This document shows positions 9,094 to 17,123 of a DNA stretch of 64,000 nt, piece by piece. The translations under genes and the position numbers were made by a program. Location of the stretch: contig NZ_KZ319340.1 in the NCBI RefSeq assembly GCF_002744735.1, positions 1,211,030 through 1,275,029 on the forward strand, read 5' to 3'. This DNA is from Marinobacter guineae (GTDB lineage Bacteria; Pseudomonadota; Gammaproteobacteria; Pseudomonadales; Oleiphilaceae). The first letter of the stretch is position 1, and every line of letters starts with the position of its first letter. The notes beneath the pieces are model-generated. The model was not told the origin of the DNA. It saw only the letters and a list, made by a program, of their open reading frames with translations, and ran no database searches.

Positions 9094-12000
9094 TCAGTGA
9101 GCCGTTGCCGGCTTGTCTCCAGCGGATTCGTCCGAGTACTCGTCGCCGGCCGAGCCATGATGATCACGGCCCAGCAGGATATAAAACGCCGGCAGTACGA
9201 AGATAGTGAACAGCGTGCCAATGCCAAGGCCGGCACTGATGGTCAGGCCTATGGCGAATCGGCTTTCCGCACCGGGACCAACAGCGATCAGCAGTGGCAC
9301 CATGGCAAAGATCAGTGCCAGGGACGTCATGATGATTGGCCGCAGCCGGATGGCAGCGGCTTCAATCACGGCATCAACCTTGTTCAGTCCGCGTTCCTTC
9401 TGGAGCTGGTTGGCGAACTCGACAATCAGGATGCCGTTTTTGGAAACCACCCCGATCAGCGTGATCAGCCCTACCTGGGTGTAGATGTTCATGGTCGCGA
9501 AGCCGAGCACGATGAACGCCATGGCGCCCGCGACCGACATGGGTACCGAGACCAGAATAATGAACGGATCCCGCCAGCTCTCGAACTGCGCCGCCAACAC
9601 CAGATAAATGACCAGCAGCGACAGGAAGAAGGTCACCATCAGGGCGCTACCCTGGGTGGCCAGTTGACGGCTTTGCCCCGTGTAGTCGTAGCTGAAGCCT
9701 TGCGGGAAAACCTCGTCCGCCGTCTGTTCCATGAAGTCCATGGCGGTGCCTGCGGCAACGCCGGGCATCACTACACCCTGGAGCGTGAGGGAGTTTTGCT
9801 GGTTGAACTGGGTCCGGTTTGACGGCTCCACGTCCTGGCTGAAGCTCACCACGCTCCCCAATGGCACCAGCTCTCCGTTGTCAGCCCGGATGTGGTACTC
9901 GTTGAGTGCCTGGGCGTCGAGACGGAACTGCTGGTCAACCTGCGGAATTACCTGATAGGAGCGTCCTTCCATACTGAATCGGTTGATATAACCACCGCCC
10001 AGCATACTCGAAAGGCTTTGACCCACGTCCTGCATCGACAGGCCCAAATCCGCGACCCGATCCCTGTCCACCTCGATGCGGGTAATCGGGCGGTCGAAGT
10101 TGATGGATTTTTGCAGGAACATGAAGTTGCCGCTGCCCATGGCCTTGCCCAGCAGTTCATCAGCCACCTGGTCCAGCTGCTCGTAGCTGCTGCCGGTAGT
10201 AATCACAAACTGGAAAGGCAAGCCGCCCCCGGAGCCGGGCAGAGACGGTCTTGGAAACACGGCAGTCTGGAGGCCGGTTATATTCTTGAGCTCCGCATCC
10301 AGCAGTGGCTGAGCTTCGAACTGGCTGATTTCCCGTTCGCTCCAGGGCGCCATCTTGAAGCCACCAAATACTGCATTGGGGCTGGTGATGCCGATGATCA
10401 TGAAGTCTTCGTTATACCCCGGGACGGTAGACATCCGCTCCTGGACCTCGTCACCGTGCTCCATCAGATAATCGAGGGTCGAGGTCTGGGGGCCAAGGCC
10501 CTGATAGAACAGAATGCCCTGATCCTCGGTGGGTGCCAGTTCGTTCTGGCTCATCGTCACCATGAAGTAAATAGAGCCCAGGACTACAATGGCGAAGAAC
10601 ACCACCACCGACTTGGTTTGCATCAGTGAGCTCAGGGCCGACTTATAAGCTCCGGCGAGACCGTTAAAGGTGCGCTCTACGAGGCTCTCGAATTTCCCGG
10701 GGTTGCCATGGGGTTTCAGCACCTTGCCTGACAGCATGGGCGAGAGTGTCAAAGCGACAATGCCGGAGATTACAACAGTACCGGCCAGAGTGAAGGCAAA
10801 CTCGGTAAAGAGCGAGCCGACCAGTCCGCCCATGAATCCGATGGGTGCGTAAACCGCTACCAGGGTTGTGGTCATGGCGATGATTGGCACCGCCATTTCA
10901 CGGGCGCCATTGATCGCCGCCTCAAAGCGCGACTCACCATCTTCAATGTGCCGGTGCACGTTCTCAACCATGATGATGGCGTCATCCACCACCAGACCGA
11001 TGGCCAGCACCATGGACAGTAGGGTCAGCAGGTTCAGGGAAAACCCGAACATCAGCATGATGAAGGCGCCGCCGATCAGGGACAGCGGCACCGCAATGGA
11101 CGGTACGATGGAAGCGCGCACTGAGCCCAGGCAGAGGAATACCACCACCAGAACAATAACCATCGCTTCCAGCAGTGTCTGAATAACCTCGTTGATTGAA
11201 TCCTCAATAAAATCCGACGCGTCATAAGCCAGGCGTACATCCAGGCCGGAAGGTAGCTGGCTTTTGATATCCGGCAGCTCGTCTTTCACCAGGCCCGCTA
11301 CCGTCAACGGGTTGGCCCCCGGGGCCAGTTCAATGGCGACATAGGTTGCGGGCTGCCCCTTGTACAGGGCCAGCTGATTGTAGGTTTCGGAGCCAAGCTC
11401 GACACGGGCGATGTCCTGCAGGCGGATCTGGGTGCCATTCGCCTGCTTTACGACCAGGTTCCGGAATTGATCCGGGTCGGCAACATCGGTGTCGCTGGTC
11501 ATACTGATTTCGGTGTAGGTTCCCTTGGTGTTGCCAACGGCCGCCTGATAGTTGTTGGCGCGCAGTTTTGCCACCACTTCCTGCGGCGTCATGTCGACTG
11601 CGGCCAGACGGTCCGGGTCCAGCCAGACCCGCAGAGCAAACTTCCGGCCCAAAAGCTGTGCCTTGCCAACCCCTGAGAGTGCCTGCAGTCGGGGCTGGAC
11701 AACCCGGGTCAGGTAATCTGTGATCTGGGGCACGGCCAGCTCGGTGCTGTAGAAGGCAATGTACATCAGCGCCGTTGAATCGCCAGTGGTTGAGCTGATA
11801 ACCGGGTCCTGGGCTTCGGCCGGCAGCACGTTGCGCTGGCTGGCCACCTTGGCCTGAATTTCCGCCAGGGCCGCGTTGGCGTCATAGTTCAGCACCATCT
11901 TGGCTTCAATGGTGGAGGATCCCTGGGAGCTCGTGGAGGTCAGGTAGTCAATACCACTGGCTTCAGCAATCGCCTGTTGCAGGGGGGTGGTGATAAAGCC

Positions 12001-12180
12001 CTTGATCAGGTCTGAGCTGGCACCTGGATAGGCGGTGGTTACCGTCACTGTGGTGCTCTCGAGCTCCGGATACTGCCGGATCTCCATTTCCATGGCAGCA
12101 CGTGCGCCAAGGAGCAGAATGAGCAGGCTGACCACCGTCGCCAGTACAGGGCGATGGATAAAGATATCAGTGAAGCGCAT
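9094..12180 (-). CDS. RND efflux pump inner-membrane permease (HAE1/AcrB-MexI type)
   Basis: A 1028-residue RND transporter of typical length. The N-terminal membrane helix (FIHRPVLATVVSLLILLLG), two large periplasmic regions and the TM4 proton-relay aspartate pair in GLVVDDAIIMVENV are present. It is the drug/proton antiporter of a tripartite pump. Its start codon overlaps the stop of the membrane-fusion gene by one base (TAATG), showing tight coupling. No outer-membrane factor gene is adjacent, so a TolC-type protein encoded elsewhere is probably used. The closest characterised relatives by appearance are MexI and MdtBC-like pumps, but the substrate is not predictable. Confidence 0.93.
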   Translation of the reverse strand: MRFTDIFIHRPVLATVVSLLILLLGARAAMEMEIRQYPELESTTVTVTTAYPGASSDLIKGFITTPLQQAIAEASGIDYLTSTSSQGSSTIEAKMVLNYDANAALAEIQAKVASQRNVLPAEAQDPVISSTTGDSTALMYIAFYSTELAVPQITDYLTRVVQPRLQALSGVGKAQLLGRKFALRVWLDPDRLAAVDMTPQEVVAKLRANNYQAAVGNTKGTYTEISMTSDTDVADPDQFRNLVVKQANGTQIRLQDIARVELGSETYNQLALYKGQPATYVAIELAPGANPLTVAGLVKDELPDIKSQLPSGLDVRLAYDASDFIEDSINEVIQTLLEAMVIVLVVVFLCLGSVRASIVPSIAVPLSLIGGAFIMLMFGFSLNLLTLLSMVLAIGLVVDDAIIMVENVHRHIEDGESRFEAAINGAREMAVPIIAMTTTLVAVYAPIGFMGGLVGSLFTEFAFTLAGTVVISGIVALTLSPMLSGKVLKPHGNPGKFESLVERTFNGLAGAYKSALSSLMQTKSVVVFFAIVVLGSIYFMVTMSQNELAPTEDQGILFYQGLGPQTSTLDYLMEHGDEVQERMSTVPGYNEDFMIIGITSPNAVFGGFKMAPWSEREISQFEAQPLLDAELKNITGLQTAVFPRPSLPGSGGGLPFQFVITTGSSYEQLDQVADELLGKAMGSGNFMFLQKSINFDRPITRIEVDRDRVADLGLSMQDVGQSLSSMLGGGYINRFSMEGRSYQVIPQVDQQFRLDAQALNEYHIRADNGELVPLGSVVSFSQDVEPSNRTQFNQQNSLTLQGVVMPGVAAGTAMDFMEQTADEVFPQGFSYDYTGQSRQLATQGSALMVTFFLSLLVIYLVLAAQFESWRDPFIILVSVPMSVAGAMAFIVLGFATMNIYTQVGLITLIGVVSKNGILIVEFANQLQKERGLNKVDAVIEAAAIRLRPIIMTSLALIFAMVPLLIAVGPGAESRFAIGLTISAGLGIGTLFTIFVLPAFYILLGRDHHGSAGDEYSDESAGDKPATAH

Positions 12181-13280
12181 TACTCAGACGCCTCCTGCTT
12201 CTGCTCGTCGCCCTGAATGGCGACCTTTTGTCCGGCACGCAAGCGCAGCAAGCCCTTGGAAACCACGGTCTCGCCTGCTTCCAGTCCAGACAGCACGGCA
12301 ACGCGGGTATTGCGGGTCTCACCGGTGGTGACCGTGCGGCGGCTGACTACCAGGTCACCGCCATCGTTTTCCTCCACGACAAACACAAAATCGCCGTAGG
12401 TGTTGTAGGAAATAGCGGTTCGCGGAACGGTCACGACTTCATTGTCTTCCGGCTGTCGCGTCAGAATCGTTGCGAACATGCCCGGCCGCAGCAGGTTCTC
12501 GGGATTGCCAAGAGTCGCGCGAATGCGCACGGTGCGGGTTTCCGGGTTGACCGAGGTGTTGATGGCGCTGACGGTACCCTCAAAATCCTGCTCGGGCACG
12601 GCGGCTACCGTCGCGACCACCGGGTAACCCGGTTTCACGTTCGGCAGGTTTTTCTCAGACAGGGTGTAATCAACGTAGATCGGATCAAGCATGTTGATTT
12701 CAACAATCGGAGTGCCGGTGGCAATGTACTCACCCTGATCCACCATCCGGATACCGAGGGTGCCGTCGAACGGCGCGCGGATTACCTTTTTGCTCAGCTG
12801 CGCTTCGGCCTCGTTCACTCGTGCTCGGGCGGCATCAAAGTTGGCCTTGGCTTCGTCATACTGGGACTGGGATACCGCGCGCTTCGGAAGCAGGTCGGCT
12901 ATCCGCTGGAATTCCTGTTCCGCCAGTTGGGCTTCGGCCCGACGAGTGCGCACGGCTGCTTCATCGATTTCCGCGTTCAGGCGAACGAGCACGTTGCCTT
13001 GTTCAACGGTGTCCCCAGACTCGAAGTTGATCTCCTCAATGACGCCGGGCACTTCGTTTGCAACCTCAATGCCATTTACGGCTTCGATACTGCCCACGGC
13101 CTTGATGGCCGGCGTCCAACTTTCAGTCTGAGCCTCGGTTGCAGAAATCTGTGCAGGCGGCTGGGGCTGGGACATCTGCTCTTGCATCTGGCCAAACTGG
13201 TAGAACTTGTAGCCGAAGATGCCTCCAAGCACCACGCCGAGAAAAATGATGACGATCAGAAAGCGGGAAGCAGTGCGCAT
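12180..13280 (-). CDS. RND periplasmic adaptor (membrane fusion protein)
   Basis: A 366-residue adaptor anchored by an N-terminal membrane helix (about residues 7-28). It shows the usual HlyD/AcrA layout: a lipoyl half-motif (GVIEEINFESGDTVEQG), a helical hairpin (about 105-165), a second lipoyl half (VIRAPFDGTLG), and beta-barrel and membrane-proximal domains. It links the RND permease to an outer-membrane channel. It is the promoter-proximal gene of the two-gene operon, and its stop overlaps the permease start. Confidence 0.93.
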   Translation of the reverse strand: MRTASRFLIVIIFLGVVLGGIFGYKFYQFGQMQEQMSQPQPPAQISATEAQTESWTPAIKAVGSIEAVNGIEVANEVPGVIEEINFESGDTVEQGNVLVRLNAEIDEAAVRTRRAEAQLAEQEFQRIADLLPKRAVSQSQYDEAKANFDAARARVNEAEAQLSKKVIRAPFDGTLGIRMVDQGEYIATGTPIVEINMLDPIYVDYTLSEKNLPNVKPGYPVVATVAAVPEQDFEGTVSAINTSVNPETRTVRIRATLGNPENLLRPGMFATILTRQPEDNEVVTVPRTAISYNTYGDFVFVVEENDGGDLVVSRRTVTTGETRNTRVAVLSGLEAGETVVSKGLLRLRAGQKVAIQGDEQKQEASE

Positions 13281-13613
13281 AGTTCAGGTCCTGGAAATCT
13301 GTGTCCGGTCTGGGTGGTGCAATTATCGGTAAAGAAAGGGAGGCGGGCCATCTGCGTTCCCTTGCCGATCCATTGCGCGCCGACAGACTGATTGAATACG
13401 GGAATCATTCATGTTTGACGAAGCATAGCATCCTACAAAATTCAGATAGCTATTGTCACCGGTTTGTAGGTATTTCTCGCTAGATTCCGGACAGGCCGGT
13501 TTTGACGGAAGTCATAGCGGTTTTCGCGGCTGCCGGCTTTCAGTGCGCAGACACTGGTAATGTAGCAGGAGACAGTGACAGAATTACGACGTTACTCAAG
13601 GTAAGGATCAACC
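13281..13613. other. Intergenic region between divergent efflux and J-domain genes
   Basis: About 330 bp with no supportable gene. It must hold the divergent promoters of the efflux operon (minus strand) and the J-domain gene (plus strand). I see no convincing paired -35/-10 boxes and no strong operator palindrome. An AAGGA ribosome-binding site lies just before 13614. Confidence 0.6.
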
Positions 13614-14120
13614 ATGCAGTGGATTCTGGGAATCGCGTTGGCAGCCGCCGTGTTCGTAATTCTGAAACAGTGGGGCGCGCTGTCCGCCGAGAAGAAAAAG
13701 GCAGCGACCTGGAAGGTTGTCCTGGTGGTTGGTGGCGCCCTTCTGGTTTTTATGGTTCTGACGGGGCGCATCCATGTGCTGACAGCCGCAGTGGCTGCTG
13801 TTATTCCGCTGTTGCGAAAGCTGCCGGGGTTGCTGAAATACGCCCCTGCCATGAACAGGATGTTTGCAGACAAACAGCAGGAAGGGGGCAATGGGCAGAC
13901 AAACCGGCAGTCCGATCCGGGCAACGACCTGGACGGCCAGATGTCGATGCGCGAAGCCTGCGACGTCCTCGGAGTGAAAGCCGGCTGTTCTGAAGAGGAG
14001 ATTGTGATGGCCCATCGCCGGCTGATGCAAAAGCTTCACCCGGATCGCGGCGGCAACGATTACCTGGCGGCCAAGCTCAACGAAGCAAAACACGTTCTGC
14101 TGGGCAAACGCAAAGCCTGA
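13614..14120 (+). CDS. Membrane-anchored J-domain (DnaJ-like) protein
   Basis: A 168-residue protein with hydrophobic segments at about residues 1-17 and 35-70, a polar linker rich in Gln and Asn, and a C-terminal J-domain (about 108-168). The J-domain contains the diagnostic HPD in LHPDRGGND. The layout resembles Tim14/Pam18-like bacterial proteins, which stimulate an Hsp70 at the membrane. The partner chaperone and client are unknown. It is convergent with the secretin-like gene, two bases apart, with no terminator in between. Confidence 0.85.
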   Translation: MQWILGIALAAAVFVILKQWGALSAEKKKAATWKVVLVVGGALLVFMVLTGRIHVLTAAVAAVIPLLRKLPGLLKYAPAMNRMFADKQQEGGNGQTNRQSDPGNDLDGQMSMREACDVLGVKAGCSEEEIVMAHRRLMQKLHPDRGGNDYLAAKLNEAKHVLLGKRKA

Positions 14121-14122
14121 GG

Positions 14123-14911
14123 TCAGGGCAGAAGGTCGACCCTGACTTCAAAACTCCGGTTATCCGAGCGGCTGCTGTTAACCTGATAGGTGATTCCGCT
14201 GCGCTCCCGGGTTGAGCTGGTTGCTGTGCTGCCCAGCGACACCCACTGACCCGGCTCGACCCGCCGAATTGTGACTACAGCTTCAGTTTCATAACCATTC
14301 AGGCTCGCGGGATCCTCCTCGAAAGACACGATGCTCAGCTCAACCGCCTGATCAGAAATGACCTGGGGGCTGACCAGAAACCCGCTGCGAGTTTCAACCT
14401 GCTCGAGGAATGCGGCCGGATTTCGGCCACCTCGAACGGCGACCGGAATAGTCCTGATCTGGCCCGAGGTGATATGGGCGGACTGGCCATCCTGTATAAC
14501 CAGCGTTCTCTCCTGGGTGCTGCCGGTACTGGTCACGCGCCGCTGTGCTGAAAGTTCCACCTGGCCCCCGGATGCAGAAATGCCCCCTCCTGATCGCTTG
14601 CCCCCTATGTCGGTTCTGGAACGAACGGTAATCCGGAGCTGAACGGGCGCAACGTCAAGAGTCTCAACGAGCATTCCTATTTCATCCAGTAACTCTGGCT
14701 CACCGCGAACCACCAGTTGTGTTCCCCGAGCGGTGACAGTAACGGGTGAGCTCTGGTAGAGCTGGCGAATCTGTGCGGCTACATCCTCGCCGGGCCGGTT
14801 GTTGAGCTGGTAGGCTCGGGTCTCCGACTGTGCAACAGCCTGGCTTGAGAGCAGGCCGATGAGTGCGGCGAGAACAAGTAAAAGTGGGTATCGTCGAGAC
14901 GTTACGGTCAT
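14123..14911 (-). CDS. Secreted secretin-like (secretin_N domain) protein
   Basis: A 262-residue protein with a signal peptide (about residues 1-28, ending SQAVAQ). A secretin N-type module follows (QIRQLYQSSPVTVTARGTQLVVRGEPELLDEI, about 40-90) and then a beta-rich region. It is much shorter than a full secretin and lacks the usual transmembrane barrel, so it is probably a periplasmic relative rather than a pore. ATG 14911 is preferred because a GGGAG ribosome-binding site precedes it; an in-frame ATG at 14983 would place 24 charged residues before the signal peptide. The gene is divergent from the DAHP synthase leader. Confidence 0.7.
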   Translation of the reverse strand: MTVTSRRYPLLLVLAALIGLLSSQAVAQSETRAYQLNNRPGEDVAAQIRQLYQSSPVTVTARGTQLVVRGEPELLDEIGMLVETLDVAPVQLRITVRSRTDIGGKRSGGGISASGGQVELSAQRRVTSTGSTQERTLVIQDGQSAHITSGQIRTIPVAVRGGRNPAAFLEQVETRSGFLVSPQVISDQAVELSIVSFEEDPASLNGYETEAVVTIRRVEPGQWVSLGSTATSSTRERSGITYQVNSSRSDNRSFEVRVDLLP

Positions 14912-14976
14912 TGATTGCTCCCAACGTTTGTAGGAACTGAAAAAATACCGGAAATGAAAAAACTCCGGCGCACGGG

Positions 14977-15006
14977 TTGCCAAGTTGAAAACCGGGGGTA
15001 TATATT
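14977..15006 (+). promoter_or_regulatory. Candidate sigma-70 promoter for the leader-DAHP synthase transcript
   Basis: TTGCCA at 14977-14982 and TATATT at 15001-15006 are separated by 18 bp. The predicted start would fall around 15012-15014, at or just before the leader ATG, so the transcript may have almost no 5' untranslated region. The assignment rests on box similarity and position only. Confidence 0.5.
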
Positions 15007-15013
15007 AAAAAGC

Positions 15014-15151
15014 ATGAAGACGACACACGCGATCTGTCAATTGAATGTTCTGAAAGCTTTCGGCGCCAAGCCGGCGGCGGCAGTCGCTGTTGTGTTTTTC
15101 TGGTGGTTTGGTTATGGCTTTTATTTTAGCCAGAGCCGGGGCCGCCCATAG
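15014..15151 (+). CDS. Aromatic-rich leader peptide for DAHP synthase
   Basis: A 45-codon reading frame. Residues 28-38 read FFWWFGYGFYF: five Phe, two Trp and two Tyr in eleven codons (15095-15127). It ends at TAG 15149-15151, about 60 bp before a strong terminator hairpin and 131 bp before the DAHP synthase start. This is the design of an amino-acid-responsive attenuation leader, with ribosome stalling when charged aromatic tRNAs are scarce. No Shine-Dalgarno sequence is evident, and the start could be elsewhere in the frame. Such peptides are regulatory and rarely annotated. Function is inferred from composition and context. Confidence 0.8.
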   Translation: MKTTHAICQLNVLKAFGAKPAAAVAVVFFWWFGYGFYFSQSRGRP

Positions 15152-15253
15152 GATCTTCATCGAACGAATAACGAAGAAGGCAGCCCGGCAGAAAACCCAG
15201 GCTGCCACCGGACTCAAAAAGCCCCGACTGGTAGCCCAGCCGGGGCTTTTTGA
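15134..15253 (+). promoter_or_regulatory. Transcription attenuator (antiterminator/terminator) before DAHP synthase
   Basis: The terminator stem is a perfect 13-bp pair, 15214-15226 with 15241-15253, ending in a T-run. The segment AGCCGGGGC at 15134-15142, inside the last leader codons, is also the sequence of the right terminator arm (15238-15246). It can pair with the left arm (15221-15229) with one mismatch, forming an alternative antiterminator. A ribosome stalled on the aromatic codons leaves this segment free; one reaching the stop codon covers it. A smaller 7-bp hairpin lies between them (15179-15206). Pairings were read by eye, without energy calculation. Confidence 0.75.
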
Positions 15254-15282
15254 TTCTGACGCAGGGAAACTGGAACATTGAC

Positions 15283-16335
15283 ATGAACATGCCCTTGAAA
15301 ACCGAACTGACAGACCAGACAGCGGCGTCTTTGGCTCTGCATCGCCAGGAAGTCATTCTGCCGACGCCGGCGGAGCTGAAACAGGAGATGCCGGCGAGTG
15401 ACTTTGTCATCAGGCAGGTGAGTGAGCAGAGGCAGGCGATCCGTCGGATTCTACAGGGCAGTGACGACAGGACCCTGATCGTGATGGGCCCCTGTTCCAT
15501 TCATGATGAGGTGGCTGCCCTGGAATACGGGCGGAAGCTGAAGGCGCTGGCTGATGCTGTCAGTGACCGGTTCCTGATCGTCATGCGGGCCTACCTGGAG
15601 AAACCCCGGACAACGGTTGGCTGGAAGGGTCTGCTGTATGATCCCGAGCGTACCGGAGCCGGAGACCTGAATGGGGGGCTGCGTCGTTCCCGTCGCCTGC
15701 TTCTCAACCTCGCTGCCATGGGGCTGCCCCTGGCCACGGAAGCGTTGAGCCCGTTCGCCATGGACTATCTGGGCGATCTGGTGAGCTGGACCGCCATTGG
15801 TGCCCGTACCACCGAGTCACAGGTTCACCGGGAACTGGTCAGCGGCCTGCCGATGCCAACCGGGTTCAAGAATGGCACCGATGGCGGTATTGCCGTTGCC
15901 ACCAATGCCATGAAGTCAGCCAGCCATCCTCATCACCACCTGGGCGTCTCCGCCACTGGCGTGCCGGCGATGATCACCACCCGGGGCAACCCCGACACCC
16001 ATCTGGTCCTGCGCGGTGGCCGTGGCATCACCAATTATGATGCCGACAGTATTGACCGTGCGGTCAGTGCGCTGGCGGAAGCGGGTCTGTCCACCGCAGT
16101 AATGGTGGACTGCAGCCATGACAATGCTCGCAAGCAGGCAGAGCGCCAACTGGATATCGCACGGGAGGTGATGGCTCAGCGTCGCGCTGGCAACAGCCAT
16201 ATACGCGGGTTAATGCTCGAGAGTTTCCTGGAGCCGGGTCGTCAGGATGATGGCGGGGACCTGCGTTACGGCTGCTCGATTACCGATCCGTGCCTGGGGT
16301 GGGTCCAGACGGAGGCTCTGATCCGCTCACTGTAG
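15283..16335 (+). CDS. 3-deoxy-7-phosphoheptulonate (DAHP) synthase, class I AroF/G/H type
   Basis: A 350-residue enzyme condensing phosphoenolpyruvate and erythrose 4-phosphate at the entry of the shikimate pathway. Conserved blocks are VMGPCSIHD, MRAYLEKPRTTVGWKG, GARTTESQVHRE, GFKNGTDG and VDCSHDNARKQ. Length and blocks match the E. coli AroFGH class, which is also allosterically inhibited by aromatic amino acids; which isozyme type this is cannot be told by eye. The start may be ATG 15283 or 15289. It is preceded by an aromatic leader peptide and attenuator, and its 3' end overlaps the convergent LysE gene by 56 bp. Confidence 0.94.
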   Translation: MNMPLKTELTDQTAASLALHRQEVILPTPAELKQEMPASDFVIRQVSEQRQAIRRILQGSDDRTLIVMGPCSIHDEVAALEYGRKLKALADAVSDRFLIVMRAYLEKPRTTVGWKGLLYDPERTGAGDLNGGLRRSRRLLLNLAAMGLPLATEALSPFAMDYLGDLVSWTAIGARTTESQVHRELVSGLPMPTGFKNGTDGGIAVATNAMKSASHPHHHLGVSATGVPAMITTRGNPDTHLVLRGGRGITNYDADSIDRAVSALAEAGLSTAVMVDCSHDNARKQAERQLDIAREVMAQRRAGNSHIRGLMLESFLEPGRQDDGGDLRYGCSITDPCLGWVQTEALIRSL

Positions 16336-16951
16336 ACATCAGCAGTTGGCCAGCCAGCACCAGCAAAACGCCGCCCATTAACCGGTCCAGCCAGTGGCCG
16401 AAGCGGTTAAAGCCCCTGCGCACCTGCGGCAGGGTGAAGAAAATGCCGACCATGGCGAACCAGAGCCCGGTGGCCAGGGCCATGTACAGACCATAGCCGG
16501 CTTGCAGGGCGATGGGCGTGCCGGGGCTGATCACAACGGAGAACAGCGAAACAAAGAACAGAGTTGCCTTGGGGTTGAGGGCATTGGTCAGGAATCCCAG
16601 GCGAAGGGCGCTGAGGCCGGATTGGCTGATCTGTGGCGACGTTTCGACATGAATGCCGCCGGCCCGGGCCCGCAAGCACTGGATCGCAATCCAGGTGAGA
16701 TACAACGCACCCATAACCTTGAGAATACTGAACAAAAGCACGGATTGCTGAATCAGCAGGCCGATGCCCAGTAGCGAGTAGCAGACATGCACCAGAATGC
16801 CTGCGCCGATTCCGATGGCGGTCAGGAGGGCATTCTTTCGGCTCTGACACAGGGCCTGTCTGAGCATCACTGCAAAATCCGGCCCGGGGCTTGCGACAGC
16901 CAGAAGGTGAACCAGCGCTACTGTCAGAAATTCCGGCCAGTAATTCTGCAT
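16280..16951 (-). CDS. LysE/RhtB family amino-acid exporter
   Basis: A 223-residue membrane protein with about six hydrophobic segments and the family N-terminus containing ASPGPDFAVMLRQAL, followed by GIGAGILVH and LGFLTNALNPKATLFFVSLF. LysE/RhtB proteins export basic amino acids, threonine or homoserine lactones by cation antiport; the substrate is not assignable. ATG 16951 is chosen because it gives the usual start of the family; longer in-frame starts add about 75 polar residues. The last 56 bp are antisense to the DAHP synthase 3' end. Confidence 0.9.
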   Translation of the reverse strand: MQNYWPEFLTVALVHLLAVASPGPDFAVMLRQALCQSRKNALLTAIGIGAGILVHVCYSLLGIGLLIQQSVLLFSILKVMGALYLTWIAIQCLRARAGGIHVETSPQISQSGLSALRLGFLTNALNPKATLFFVSLFSVVISPGTPIALQAGYGLYMALATGLWFAMVGIFFTLPQVRRGFNRFGHWLDRLMGGVLLVLAGQLLMSTVSGSEPPSGPTPGTDR

Positions 16952-17123
16952 AGTCCTGTCTCCGATGTGTTCGTCGTCGTTTGAAAAGTCTGACAGCATA
17001 GGCTGAAACGGTGTTTTTTTCATGGGGCAGTTTAAATTTGTCACAGCTTCTATACTGAGGTCACACTCGACCAAATCTTCCGCTTTTCCCGAGCTTCGGG
17101 AATGCCTGTCAGGAGACCGTCCT

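Noticed and set aside
12228..13391. 387-codon open frame antisense to the RND adaptor
   Set aside because: Fully covers a conserved gene on the other strand and shows no family features.
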